This document shows positions 1-6,948 of a stretch of 46,542 nucleotides of DNA, piece after piece; the first letter of the stretch is position 1; every line of letters starts with the position of its first letter. Source of the DNA: an uncultured Alphaproteobacteria bacterium (lineage in GTDB: Bacteria > Pseudomonadota > Alphaproteobacteria > UBA7985 > CAJQQZ01). Location: NCBI GenBank assembly GCA_905480575.1, contig CAJQQZ010000015.1, forward strand, positions 1 through 46,542, given 5' to 3'. The notes under the pieces are model-generated. The model was not told where the DNA came from, ran no database searches, and saw only the letters and a program-made list of their open reading frames with translations. The position numbers were made by a program, and so were the translations under genes.

Positions 1-7
1 CATCGTA

Positions 8-57
8 GTTTCCTTTGTTTGATGTTTTTGGTTTGCACCTACATCAAAACCGGAAAC
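8..57 (+). promoter_or_regulatory. Nested inverted repeat in the terC leader
   Basis: Two nested inverted repeats face each other. GTTTCC (8-13) can pair with GGAAAC (52-57), and TTTGATGT (18-25) can pair with ACATCAAA (41-48), leaving a 15-nt loop and a small internal bulge. In RNA this would be one long imperfect hairpin about 55 nt before the terC start. TerC-family genes in other bacteria often carry the yybP-ykoY manganese riboswitch, but I do not see its consensus here. It could instead be the terminator of a gene outside the window, though no clean T-run follows. Confidence 0.4.
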
Positions 58-81
58 GGCTGGCTCCTTCAAGAGCCGAAC

Positions 82-111
82 GTAGTCCTTCCAGCTAGCT
101 GGAAGGACTAC
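82..111. promoter_or_regulatory. Perfect 30-bp palindrome covering the terC RBS
   Basis: Arms GTAGTCCTTCCAGCT (82-96) and AGCTGGAAGGACTAC (97-111) are exact reverse complements with no spacer. The right arm contains the Shine-Dalgarno-like GGAAGGA (101-107) that precedes the ATG at 113. A transcript could therefore fold into a stem of about 13 bp that hides the ribosome-binding site. Alternatives are a dimeric repressor operator or an artefact at a contig or read junction, because the window begins close by. Confidence 0.6.
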
Positions 112-112
112 T

Positions 113-806
113 ATGTCAGATTAAGTCGGAACTAATTCAGCTTATCGTTCTGGAAGTAATTCTTGGTATCGATAACGTCATCTTTATTGCCGTCCTATCG
201 GGTCGGTTGCCAGAGGAACAACAAGCCAAGGCCCAGCGCATTGGAATCGCTTTGGCTCTGTTGAGCCGCCTCGCTTTACTGGCTTCGATTGCTTGGATCA
301 TAGGTCTTACGCAGCCGATATTTTCTGCCTTTGGCCAGGCTTTTTCTTGGCGAGACGTGATTTTGCTGATGGGCGGCCTGTTTCTAATCTATAAAGCGAC
401 TGCTGAGATTAACAGCCATAGCGAAGGGGATGAAGGTGGTCCTGGCAAAAGTCTGAAGGAAGTGACCTTCACTTCAGTGATTATTCAGATCATGCTGTTA
501 GATATCATATTTTCACTCGATTCTGTGATTACTGCCGTTGGAATGGCGGATCACCTTTGGGTCATGGTTGTCGCTGTGATCGTTGCGTCCATTGTTATGC
601 TGTTGGCAGCACGTTCAATCAGCAGCTTTATCGAGCGGCACCCCGGTGTTAAAATGCTGGCCTTCTCATTCTTGCTGCTGATCGGCTTGGCGCTATTGGC
701 CGACGGCCTACACTTCCATATTCCAAAAGGGTACATCTATGCGGCGATGGGTTTTGCTGCTTTTGTAGAAGGATTGAATCTCGTGACACGGCGGAAGAAA
801 AACTGA
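113..806 (+). CDS. TerC family integral membrane protein, apparent 5' frameshift
   Basis: TerC/Alx-type inner-membrane protein, a family linked to metal-ion (manganese) handling and membrane-protein metalation. The family hallmark LEVILGIDNVIFIAVLSGRLP-like segment is read from about 150 to 209. The second conserved acidic membrane motif is at LDIIFSLDSVITAVG (around 496-540). Several hydrophobic helices follow, and the C-terminus ends FVEGLNLVTRRKKN. The frame holding this homology has no ATG or GTG before 207, and starting at TTG 207 would delete the first GIDN helix. The only ATG with a good ribosome site is at 113, which reads Met-Ser-Asp-stop. Removing one T from the TT at 121-122 would give MSDKSELIQLIVLE, a natural TerC N-terminus. 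I infer a one-base insertion (mutation or sequencing error) or a non-standard start. The downstream TerB-like gene overlaps the stop by one base (TGATG), so the two are probably co-transcribed. Confidence 0.75.
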
Positions 807-1261
807 TGTTCTCCAAGGTAAAAAATCTATTCAAGTCCGAAGCAGAGGAAGCGAAGACCGATGATCTAGATCCTCTACAGTACGCTGCGGCTGTTTTGCT
901 TTTTGAAGTAGCAGCCGTCGATGGTCATATTGGCGAAGATGAAGAAAGCTTGATTGAAGCAATTTTGGTCGAGGAATTCAATTTTTCTCCTGATGAAGCG
1001 GCTCCGCTTTTGGAGGCGGCCAAGTTGCGGGCTCAAACATCTGTTCAGCTTTTGCCAGCCGTCAGGGCAATCAACGACAACTATAGTGATGCGAACAAAG
1101 AACATCTCTTTGAACTTCTCTGGCGAGTGGTATTGGCCGATGGAACGCGCGAAGATTATGAGTCGGTGCTGTTGAGGCGATTAGCAGGCTTGCTTTATGT
1201 TTCAGACAAAGCTAGTGGAATTGCAAGACGGCGAGCGACAAATAAGCTTGAAACCAGCTGA
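806..1261 (+). CDS. TerB-like cytoplasmic protein (COG4103 type)
   Basis: A 151-residue all-helical acidic protein of the TerB/tellurite-resistance-like fold. The sequence shows the two-fold pattern typical of this family: FEVAAVDGHIGEDEESLIEAIL (about 33-54) and LFELLWRVVLADGTREDYESVLLRRLAGLL (about 101-130), each with the acidic D-G-x-x loop that in TerB-like proteins sits at a metal-binding site. There is no signal peptide or membrane helix, so it is cytosolic. Its ATG shares the A of the upstream TerC-family stop codon (TGATG), so translation is coupled. TerB and TerC families are known to associate, so a joint role in metal or envelope stress is a reasonable inference. The precise function of this short TerB subfamily is unknown. 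A possible transcript end after 1261 is not marked by a clear terminator. Confidence 0.7.
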   Translation: MFSKVKNLFKSEAEEAKTDDLDPLQYAAAVLLFEVAAVDGHIGEDEESLIEAILVEEFNFSPDEAAPLLEAAKLRAQTSVQLLPAVRAINDNYSDANKEHLFELLWRVVLADGTREDYESVLLRRLAGLLYVSDKASGIARRRATNKLETS

Positions 1262-1315
1262 CCAGACGCTACGTAAAACGAAACTTTAATAAAAGATTAA
1301 GAGCCCAAAACTGTT

Positions 1316-1651
1316 ATGACATACATCGTTACAGAAGATTGCATTAAGTGTAAGTACCAGGACTGTATTGAGGTCTGCCCGGTTGATTGTTTTTATGTTG
1401 GCGAAAACATGCTGGTCATCCATCCTGATGAGTGCATCGACTGTGGTGTTTGTGAGCCAGAGTGTCCCGCAGAAGCGATTTTACCTGACACGGATGAAGT
1501 TGCCGTCAAATGGTTGGAGCTCAATCGTGAGTATTCTGAGAAATGGCCGAACATCACTGAGATGGGTGAACGACCAGCTGATGCCGAAGAATTCGATGGT
1601 GTAAAAGACAAATTTAGACAGTTTTTCTCAGCAAATCCTGGAAAACCTTAA
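1316..1651 (+). CDS. fdxA: Seven-iron ferredoxin FdxA
   Basis: Small soluble electron carrier with one [3Fe-4S] and one [4Fe-4S] cluster. The cysteine spacing matches the Azotobacter FdI/FdxA pattern: Cys9, Cys12, Cys17, Cys21, Cys25 in the N-terminal half and Cys40, Cys43, Cys46, Cys50 in the second half. The C-terminal extension ([12 protein letters not shown], then an acidic tail) is typical of the roughly 110-residue FdxA family; this protein has 111 residues. The gene lies directly upstream of carD, an arrangement common in alphaproteobacteria. It is probably a housekeeping reductant source, and its redox partner cannot be read from the sequence. No terminator is seen between it and the next promoter. 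Confidence 0.93.
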   Translation: MTYIVTEDCIKCKYQDCIEVCPVDCFYVGENMLVIHPDECIDCGVCEPECPAEAILPDTDEVAVKWLELNREYSEKWPNITEMGERPADAEEFDGVKDKFRQFFSANPGKP

Positions 1652-1973
1652 TTCGCTTTCGAGTCGAGTGCCTAAATTCGATCTTGCTTTGGTTGAAAAT
1701 TGGGCAATTTTCTGATATAAGACTTTGATGAAGTTCAGGGTTTCGAGCAAGTATCGCTTGCTTGAAAGTCTGCGCTTCTATTTTTTTTGAGTTCAAAGCG
1801 CTGATCTTGTTTTCTAAATTTATCTAATTGAAACGACCCCCTTTGCTGCCTCGCGGTGCGGAGCAATGAAGGCTATTGCTTGCTGGAACTCTAAAGTGGC
1901 TGGGAAAGATTGAAAAAGTACAAGTCATAAGACTGGCGTTCAATCTTCAAATGAAAGAGGAAAAAGAAGACCT
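1652..1973 (+). other. fdxA-carD intergenic region
   Basis: A 322-base gap without a convincing gene. It holds the carD promoter candidate (1693-1721), leaving a leader of about 245 nt before the carD start. A run of eight or nine T at about 1781-1789 and several short A/T-rich stretches are present, but no stable terminator hairpin was found. The length of the carD leader is its main oddity. Confidence 0.5.
1693..1721 (+). promoter_or_regulatory. Sigma-70 type promoter upstream of carD
   Basis: TTGAAA (1693-1698), 17-bp spacer, TATAAG (1716-1721), followed by a purine-rich start region. Both hexamers and the spacing fit the housekeeping consensus well. Initiation would be about 245 nt before the carD ATG, giving an unusually long leader. 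Confidence 0.6.
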
Positions 1974-2474
1974 ATGATCGAGAGTATTCATTTCGCGAAA
2001 GACGATTACGTTGTTTATCCGACTCATGGTGTAGGGCGCGTTTTGGGCATTGAAGCACAAGATATTTCTGGTGTTAGTCTAAAGCTGGTTGTCATTCACT
2101 TCGAAAGCGAGAGAATGACACTCAAGGTGCCGTTGAACAAAGTTTCAGGCGCTGGTCTTCGTAAGCTGTCCTCTAGAAAGCTAATGGATGAAGCTTTGGT
2201 GACTTTGCAAGGCAAAGCTAAAGTAAAACGCACGATGTGGAGCCGTCGTGCACAGGAATATGAAGCCAAGATTAACTCAGGTGATCCGGTTTCGATTGCG
2301 GAAGTTGTCCGTGATTTGCATAGAAATTCGGAGCAGCCTGAACAGTCTTATTCGGAACGTCAGATATATCAATCGGCGCTAAGCCGCCTGACGAGAGAAT
2401 TTGCTGCGATTGAAGGTCTTGAGCATGCTCAGGCCGAAGAAAAATTGTCCGACGTTTTGACCAAAGCAGCCTAG
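1974..2474 (+). CDS. carD: CarD family transcriptional regulator
   Basis: A 166-residue RNA-polymerase-binding regulator of the CarD/CdnL family, which stabilises open promoter complexes through contact with the beta subunit. The N-terminal Tudor-like interaction domain (about 1-65) has the family signature YVVYPTHGVGRVLGIE (about 13-28) and a following beta-rich stretch. The helical C-terminal domain (about 70-160) contains the conserved tryptophan region MWSRRAQEYEAKINSGD and VVRDLHRN. Start: an ATG preceded by the purine-rich GAGGAAAAAGAAGA. The position after fdxA and the strong terminator right after its stop suggest a short transcript driven from the promoter at 1693-1721. Typical length is 160-170 residues, so it is complete. 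Confidence 0.93.
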   Translation: MIESIHFAKDDYVVYPTHGVGRVLGIEAQDISGVSLKLVVIHFESERMTLKVPLNKVSGAGLRKLSSRKLMDEALVTLQGKAKVKRTMWSRRAQEYEAKINSGDPVSIAEVVRDLHRNSEQPEQSYSERQIYQSALSRLTREFAAIEGLEHAQAEEKLSDVLTKAA

Positions 2475-2492
2475 TTGGCCGATTTCGAAGTT

Positions 2493-2531
2493 AAAATGCC
2501 AGCCTCCGGTTTCCTTGGGCTGGCATTTTTG
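2493..2531 (+). terminator. Rho-independent terminator of carD
   Basis: AAAATGCCAGC (2493-2503) pairs with GCTGGCATTTT (2519-2529), giving an 11-bp stem with a 15-nt loop, followed by a T-rich tail (TTTTTGTTTTCTTT). It sits 19 bases after the carD stop. Confidence 0.88.
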
Positions 2532-2595
2532 TTTTCTTTCACGTCAAAATCGCTAAACTGCGGTTTCTGTAAACAAAATCCTTTGGTTAGGTGAA

Positions 2596-3408
2596 GTGAG
2601 ACAAGCGGGCGGCGTTGCACAGCGATTCCAGTTATTGAAAAGGTGTCGCCGAGTATGGACAGTTTCGCCAATCCATGGTGATGCTGAAAGACTCATCGCT
2701 GCTCACAACACGATTGACACCTACTTTGATGTTGGTGACCGCATTGTCTATCTTGGCAACTATCTAGGGCCAGGGGACGGTGTCAAAGAAACCATTGATG
2801 AAATCCTCTCATTTCGACGCTATACAATGGCGAGGCCCCATGTTTTCCGCCAGGACATAGCCTACCTCCGTGGATCTCAAGAGGAAATGTGGAACAAGAT
2901 CCTTCAATTGCAGTTTGCTGCAACGCCTGTTCGGATCGTCGAATGGATGATGGAGCGGGGCATCGTTGGAACTCTGAAGGCTTATGGCAGCTCGGCAAAT
3001 AATGCTCTTTCGAATGCTAGGGGAACAGTTGCGGACCTTACACGATGGACTTCTGAGCTCAGAGCCGGAATGCAAAGGTTCCCTGGGCACACAGAATTCC
3101 TAAGCAATCTCAAACGCGCTGCCTATACCGACAACAACACCATGCTGTTTGTTCATGCAGGCATTGACCCCAATCTAGCGCTAGATCAACAGAGCGACGC
3201 TTTTTGGTGGGGGAACGTTGAATTCAATCAGGTTGAAAGGCGTTACTTCGGCTTTAATCGGGTTGTCACCGGCTGGGATAGTCAACACGCCGGAGTGACT
3301 GAAACAGAGACAAAGACCGTGATCGACGACGGTTGTGGGTTTGGTGGTTCCTTGCTGTTGGGCTGCTTTGATGCTTACGGTTCTCTTTTGTCAGTCATCG
3401 ACAACTAA
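2596..3408 (+). CDS. Degenerate PPP-type metallophosphoesterase-like protein
   Basis: A 270-residue protein with the layout of bacterial PPP-family serine/threonine phosphatases but eroded catalytic motifs. Where the family has GDIHG it reads SPIHGD (24-29), so the metal-binding Asp is gone. Where it has LGDYVDRG it reads YLGNYLGPG (52-60), with Asp to Asn and loss of DRG. Where it has GNHE it reads GSQEE (93-97). HAGI (187-190) is intact. The later His of the usual HGHT motif is missing in VTGWDSQHAG (about 224-233), and the final strand IDDGCGFGGSLLLG is well kept. The frame opens at GTG 2596, and no ATG start keeps the first motif. Most likely this is a pseudo-phosphatase that still folds and binds partners. 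A conserved gene with altered chemistry is the alternative to a decaying one; the open frame and the intact GCGFGG region favour conservation. It stands alone between the carD terminator and rpoH. Confidence 0.72.
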   Translation: MRQAGGVAQRFQLLKRCRRVWTVSPIHGDAERLIAAHNTIDTYFDVGDRIVYLGNYLGPGDGVKETIDEILSFRRYTMARPHVFRQDIAYLRGSQEEMWNKILQLQFAATPVRIVEWMMERGIVGTLKAYGSSANNALSNARGTVADLTRWTSELRAGMQRFPGHTEFLSNLKRAAYTDNNTMLFVHAGIDPNLALDQQSDAFWWGNVEFNQVERRYFGFNRVVTGWDSQHAGVTETETKTVIDDGCGFGGSLLLGCFDAYGSLLSVIDN

Positions 3409-3705
3409 GTCAGTTTAGTTTTTGAACTGTCATGAAGGGTGAAGTCGTCCGTCATCACAGCATGCTTCCAGTTAATTGCGAAATGCTTTAGCCTCACCTA
3501 ACCATCTATCGTCTTCCAGAATTCGATAATTATGCCGCTGGCATTTATCCAAATTGCCCATTTTGCGAATTTAAATAAAATTTGGCACGACCAATTCTCA
3601 CCGTTTGTTTCGAAAAACGAAACATTGTTTTTCTTTTGTCTCTATTTATGGCGTTTTGACATGGTGTAAGGTTTTTCTGGTATTACCAGATGTTGGGAGG
3701 CGGAA
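3409..3705 (+). other. Intergenic region upstream of rpoH
   Basis: A 297-base gap. TGTTTCG (3606-3612) and CGAAACA (3618-3624) form a 7-bp hairpin followed by a T-rich stretch, which may be a weak terminator for the upstream gene. The rpoH promoter and operator candidates occupy its last 50 bases. No further gene was recognised. Confidence 0.4.
3656..3690 (+). promoter_or_regulatory. rpoH promoter region with overlapping inverted repeat
   Basis: TTGACA (3656-3661) is a perfect -35 hexamer. The -10 is less clear: TATTAC at 3681-3686 gives a long 19-bp spacer. That candidate lies inside the exact inverted repeat TCTGGTA (3676-3682)-T-TACCAGA (3684-3690), a shape expected of a dimeric operator. 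The gene then has a strong ribosome site GGGAGG (3695-3700) before ATG 3706. The regulator is not identifiable from the sequence. Confidence 0.5.
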
Positions 3706-4587
3706 ATGGGGTATGTTGACGACGGTGGATTAAGAAAAGCTAATGCAGCTTTTATCAGGCGCTCAATGAAAGCGCCTCTTCTCTCCAGAGAAGACGAATT
3801 TTCTTATGCAAAGGCGTGGCGTGAAGAACATGATGAGAGCTCACTTCACAAACTTATTGAAGCATATAACAGACTAGTGGTCTCTACGGCCTCTAAGTTT
3901 CGTCATTACGGATTGCCGATGAGCGACCTCATCCAAGAAGGTGTGGTTGGTCTTCTACAAGCGGCGAACCGTTTCGAAACCGAGAGGGACGTTCGTTTCT
4001 CGACTTATGCTTCTTGGTGGATTAGGGCATCCATTCAGGACTTCGTTCTCCGGAATTGGTCAATTGTTCGAACCGGCACCACCGCCGCGCAAAAGTCTTT
4101 ATTCTTTAACCTCAGAAGACTAAGAGCCCAGATCGAAGAGGCTCAAGGCCGTTCTCTTGGTGAAACAGGAAGAGAAAAGGTTGCTGAGAAGTTAGGAGTT
4201 TCATTGCGAGACGTCCGACTTATGGAAGGGCGGATGGCCGCGAGTGACCAGTCGCTCAATGAAGTCATTGGTGAAGAGGGGCAAACGGAAAGACAGAGTT
4301 TAATCCCTGATCAGCGACCTGGACCAGAGGCATTAGCGATAGAGCATCGTGATGGCGAAACCAGACGGGTTTGGCTAAAGGAAGCAATCTCGACGCTTAG
4401 TGACCGCGAAGAAATCATCATCCGGGAAAGAAGACTCAAAGATGAAGGAGTTACTCTCGAACAGTTAGGTCACCGCTTTGGGGTGAGCAAAGAACGAGTG
4501 AGACAACTGGAACACAGAGCTTTACAGAAATTAAAGGCCATTCTGGTTACCCATGTGGCGGAACCTGACGATCTCCTTCTGGAGTAA
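3706..4587 (+). CDS. rpoH: RNA polymerase heat-shock sigma factor RpoH (sigma-32)
   Basis: A 293-residue sigma-70 family factor that directs RNA polymerase to heat-shock promoters. Region 2 is seen as LIEAYNRLVVSTASKFRHYGLPMSDLIQEGVVGLLQAANRFE (core binding) and FSTYASWWIRASIQDFVLRNWSIVR (-10 recognition, about 98-122). The RpoH box follows directly as AAQKSLFFNLRRLR (about 127-140), which identifies it as sigma-32 rather than a housekeeping factor. Region 4 carries LEQLGHRFGVSKERVRQLEHRALQKLK (about 250-276), the -35-reading helix-turn-helix. Length is normal for the family. ATG 3706 is backed by GGGAGG. The groES gene at the end of this window is a likely target. Alphaproteobacteria often have two rpoH genes, and I cannot say which this is. 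Confidence 0.93.
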   Translation: MGYVDDGGLRKANAAFIRRSMKAPLLSREDEFSYAKAWREEHDESSLHKLIEAYNRLVVSTASKFRHYGLPMSDLIQEGVVGLLQAANRFETERDVRFSTYASWWIRASIQDFVLRNWSIVRTGTTAAQKSLFFNLRRLRAQIEEAQGRSLGETGREKVAEKLGVSLRDVRLMEGRMAASDQSLNEVIGEEGQTERQSLIPDQRPGPEALAIEHRDGETRRVWLKEAISTLSDREEIIIRERRLKDEGVTLEQLGHRFGVSKERVRQLEHRALQKLKAILVTHVAEPDDLLLE

Positions 4588-4609
4588 ATTTTCCTAAATT
4601 GATGTTAGT

Positions 4610-4643
4610 ACCCTCTTTCCCAATTTATGTTGGGATGGAGGGT
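4610..4643 (+). terminator. Hairpin downstream of rpoH, possible terminator
   Basis: ACCCTC (4610-4615) pairs with GAGGGT (4638-4643), and inside it CCCAA (4619-4623) pairs with TTGGG (4630-4634), with a symmetric 3x3 internal loop and a 6-nt apical loop. It lies about 20 bases after the rpoH stop and 70 bases before the convergent gshA end. No T-run follows, so it may end transcription with Rho or protect the 3' end. Confidence 0.4.
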
Positions 4644-4710
4644 TGATTGTGGTGCTGTCTTTTCGTCGGTTGTGAGACCAGATAAAAAATCAAGTTTACA
4701 CCAACGAACT

Positions 4711-6078
4711 CTAATAAGCGAGCTCTTGGAAAATGTTATCAATATTTCCCTTCCAATCGCCTTCAAAGAGCTCAAGCAAGTGATCAGCAGGAGATTTTCC
4801 GCTCTCAGTGGACGCTTCCAAGGGTGTTAGATACTGTGTTTCATCTAGTCCACTGGCTTCACTGACAATATTTCTACGCGCCAAGCCGTCTTTTGCGATA
4901 GCCACTGCTCGGCGGGCAATTTCCTGAACAGTAGTATCTCTAAACGGTGCTTGAAGAGCTAGCTTCGGCACGTCTCTTTCTAGAGCTTGCCGTTCTTCAT
5001 CATTCCAATCTTTGACCAGATCCCAAGCGGCATCCAACGCTGTCTGATCGTACAATAATCCGACCCAGAAAGCGGGGAGCGCACACAATGATTTCCAAGG
5101 GCCGGCGTCAGCCCCTCTCATCTCAAGGAATGTCTTTAGTCGGACGTCAGGGAAAATTGTAGTCAGATGATCGGCCCAATCAGTAATGGTCGCGATTTCG
5201 CCGGGAAGAATGGGGAGCTTACCAACGAGGAAGTCTCTAAAAGAAAGCCCAGAGGCATCTAGGTACTCACCGTTTCGGTAAACAAAGTACATCGGCACGT
5301 CGAGCGCATAATCAACGTAACGCTCGAAGGACATGCCATCTTCAAACACGAAAGGTAACCGGCCGGTTCTATCGGGGTCTGTGTCTGTCCAGACATGCGC
5401 TCTAAACGTTTTAAACCCGCTGGGTTTGCCCTCATAGAACGGAGAGTTGGCAAAGAGAGCAGTGGCAATTGGCTGTAGGGCAAGAGACACGCGGAACTTC
5501 TTGACCATGTCAGCTTCGCTACCGAAATCAAGATTGGTTTGCACGGTGCAGCTGCGCAGCATCATGTCTTGGCCAAGGTTGCCCATTTTGGCCATATAGC
5601 GGCGCATGATTTGATAGCGGCCCTTAGGCATCCAGGGGATTTCATCACGGCGCCATTTGGGTTGAAAGCCAGCACCTAACATGCCTATACCGATCTCATC
5701 GCCTATCTGCTTTACTTGGGCCAAGTGCGTATGGACCTCTGAGCAGGTTTGGTGGAGATTTCCGAGCATAGCACCGGACAACTCAAACTGGCCGCCTGGT
5801 TCCAACGTGACCGAGCAGCCATCCATCTTGAGCGCAATTGGATTGCCGTCTTCTAAGACGGGCTGCCAACCAAAACGCTGCAGCCCCTCTAGAAGGGCTC
5901 GAATGCCACTTGGCCCATCGTAGGGTAATTGACGCAGAGTTTTTAGATCAAACCCGAATTTTTCATGTTCAGTACCAATCGTCCAATCGGACTTAGGCTT
6001 GGAACCAGCTTCTAGGTGAGCGATCAAGTCAGCTTTTGATTCAACTGGAGCGCCGGTTTCTGATGGTGGTGCAGACAT
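4711..6078 (-). CDS. gshA: Glutamate-cysteine ligase (alphaproteobacterial/plant type)
   Basis: First enzyme of glutathione synthesis, joining glutamate and cysteine with ATP in the cytosol. At 455 residues it has the length of the GCS2-like class shared by alphaproteobacteria and plants. Conserved segments are GTEHEKFGF (about 36-44), the GCSVTLEPGGQFELSG region (about 87-102, substrate and Mg binding), MPKGRYQIMRRYM, MMLRSCTVQTNLDFGSE (about 173-189) and LFANSPFYEGKPSGF (about 209-223). The C-terminal part has FLEMRGADAG (about 318-327). It lies 33 bases downstream of rsmE on the same strand and is probably co-transcribed, a pairing seen in many alphaproteobacteria. It converges with rpoH. 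Confidence 0.94.
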   Translation of the reverse strand: MSAPPSETGAPVESKADLIAHLEAGSKPKSDWTIGTEHEKFGFDLKTLRQLPYDGPSGIRALLEGLQRFGWQPVLEDGNPIALKMDGCSVTLEPGGQFELSGAMLGNLHQTCSEVHTHLAQVKQIGDEIGIGMLGAGFQPKWRRDEIPWMPKGRYQIMRRYMAKMGNLGQDMMLRSCTVQTNLDFGSEADMVKKFRVSLALQPIATALFANSPFYEGKPSGFKTFRAHVWTDTDPDRTGRLPFVFEDGMSFERYVDYALDVPMYFVYRNGEYLDASGLSFRDFLVGKLPILPGEIATITDWADHLTTIFPDVRLKTFLEMRGADAGPWKSLCALPAFWVGLLYDQTALDAAWDLVKDWNDEERQALERDVPKLALQAPFRDTTVQEIARRAVAIAKDGLARRNIVSEASGLDETQYLTPLEASTESGKSPADHLLELFEGDWKGNIDNIFQELAY

Positions 6079-6111
6079 TCTAAGCCTTTTGTCACAACGG
6101 ATTGTCGAGAC

Positions 6112-6903
6112 TTAGGTCGATGGTCTTTTGGCTTCAAGGGAAAAAGAGTCTGGCCAGAGTGTTTTTTTGGGTCTTTGGTCCCAATCACCATATAAAGATT
6201 GAAAGATTGCTAGGGCGGAGAGGGCTGCGGTTTCCGCGCGGAGGATGCGCGGGCCTAGTGATAAGGCTGTGACAACGGCATGATTCCTCAGAGTCTCCAA
6301 CTCTCCATCGCTAAAACCACCTTCCGGTCCGATCAGAATTGAGACGTTTTTGTCATTAGGTATAGAGAGGTTTTGCGCAAGCTCTGCGTCACCGCTTTCC
6401 AAGCACGCTAGTATGATGTCAGTCCCGGGATTTTCCGCCAGGGACTGCTCTAGGGTGATTGGTGGCAATACTGATGGCACTTCCAAACGGCCACATTGTT
6501 CGGCGGCTTCTATGGCATTGGTCTGCAAGCGTTCCACTCTCACTCGGTCAACGTTGGTAAAGCGGGTAAGGACCGGTTGAAAAATTCCAACACCTAGTTC
6601 TGTTCCTTTTTCAATCAAGAAGTTCAGAGGGTCTTTTTTGATAGGTGCAAAGAGTAAGCGGATGGACGGTGTTGGTGTCTGTTCTTGCCTAAGGTGGACA
6701 GGGAGCACTTCACCGTTTGATTTGCTCAAATGGCTGATTGTTGCAAACCATTCGCCGTCTTGCCCGTTGAAAATGGCGATGGCATTGCCCACCTCCAGCC
6801 GTAAGACGTTCTTTAAGAAGTGGCACTGTTGTTTCTCAAGATAGATTGGCTTTTGTTCGCTCAATTCACCTTGAACATATAATCTAGTCTTGACCTTTGC
6901 CAT
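6112..6903 (-). CDS. rsmE: 16S rRNA (uracil-1498-N3)-methyltransferase RsmE
   Basis: Methylates U1498 of 16S rRNA using S-adenosylmethionine, a late step in small-subunit maturation. The N-terminal PUA-like part includes HFLKNVLRLEVGNAIAIFNG (about 28-47). The C-terminal SPOUT knot has the family motifs EQCGR (135-139), IGPEGGFS (191-198) and LGPRILRAETA (216-226), the last two forming the cofactor pocket. The length of 263 residues is slightly over the usual 240-250 because of a short basic C-terminal tail. It is first gene of an rsmE-gshA pair and is divergent from ubiA with only 45 bases between starts, so the two promoters must overlap. Confidence 0.94.
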   Translation of the reverse strand: MAKVKTRLYVQGELSEQKPIYLEKQQCHFLKNVLRLEVGNAIAIFNGQDGEWFATISHLSKSNGEVLPVHLRQEQTPTPSIRLLFAPIKKDPLNFLIEKGTELGVGIFQPVLTRFTNVDRVRVERLQTNAIEAAEQCGRLEVPSVLPPITLEQSLAENPGTDIILACLESGDAELAQNLSIPNDKNVSILIGPEGGFSDGELETLRNHAVVTALSLGPRILRAETAALSALAIFQSLYGDWDQRPKKTLWPDSFSLEAKRPST

Positions 6904-6948
6904 CGGCTGCTTTTTATCCCGACTTAATCAGATTGAAAGGGCGCTGAA

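Noticed and set aside
207-806. TTG 207 as the true start of the TerC-family gene
   Set aside because: It would remove the first conserved GIDN membrane helix, which is clearly encoded in the same frame upstream.
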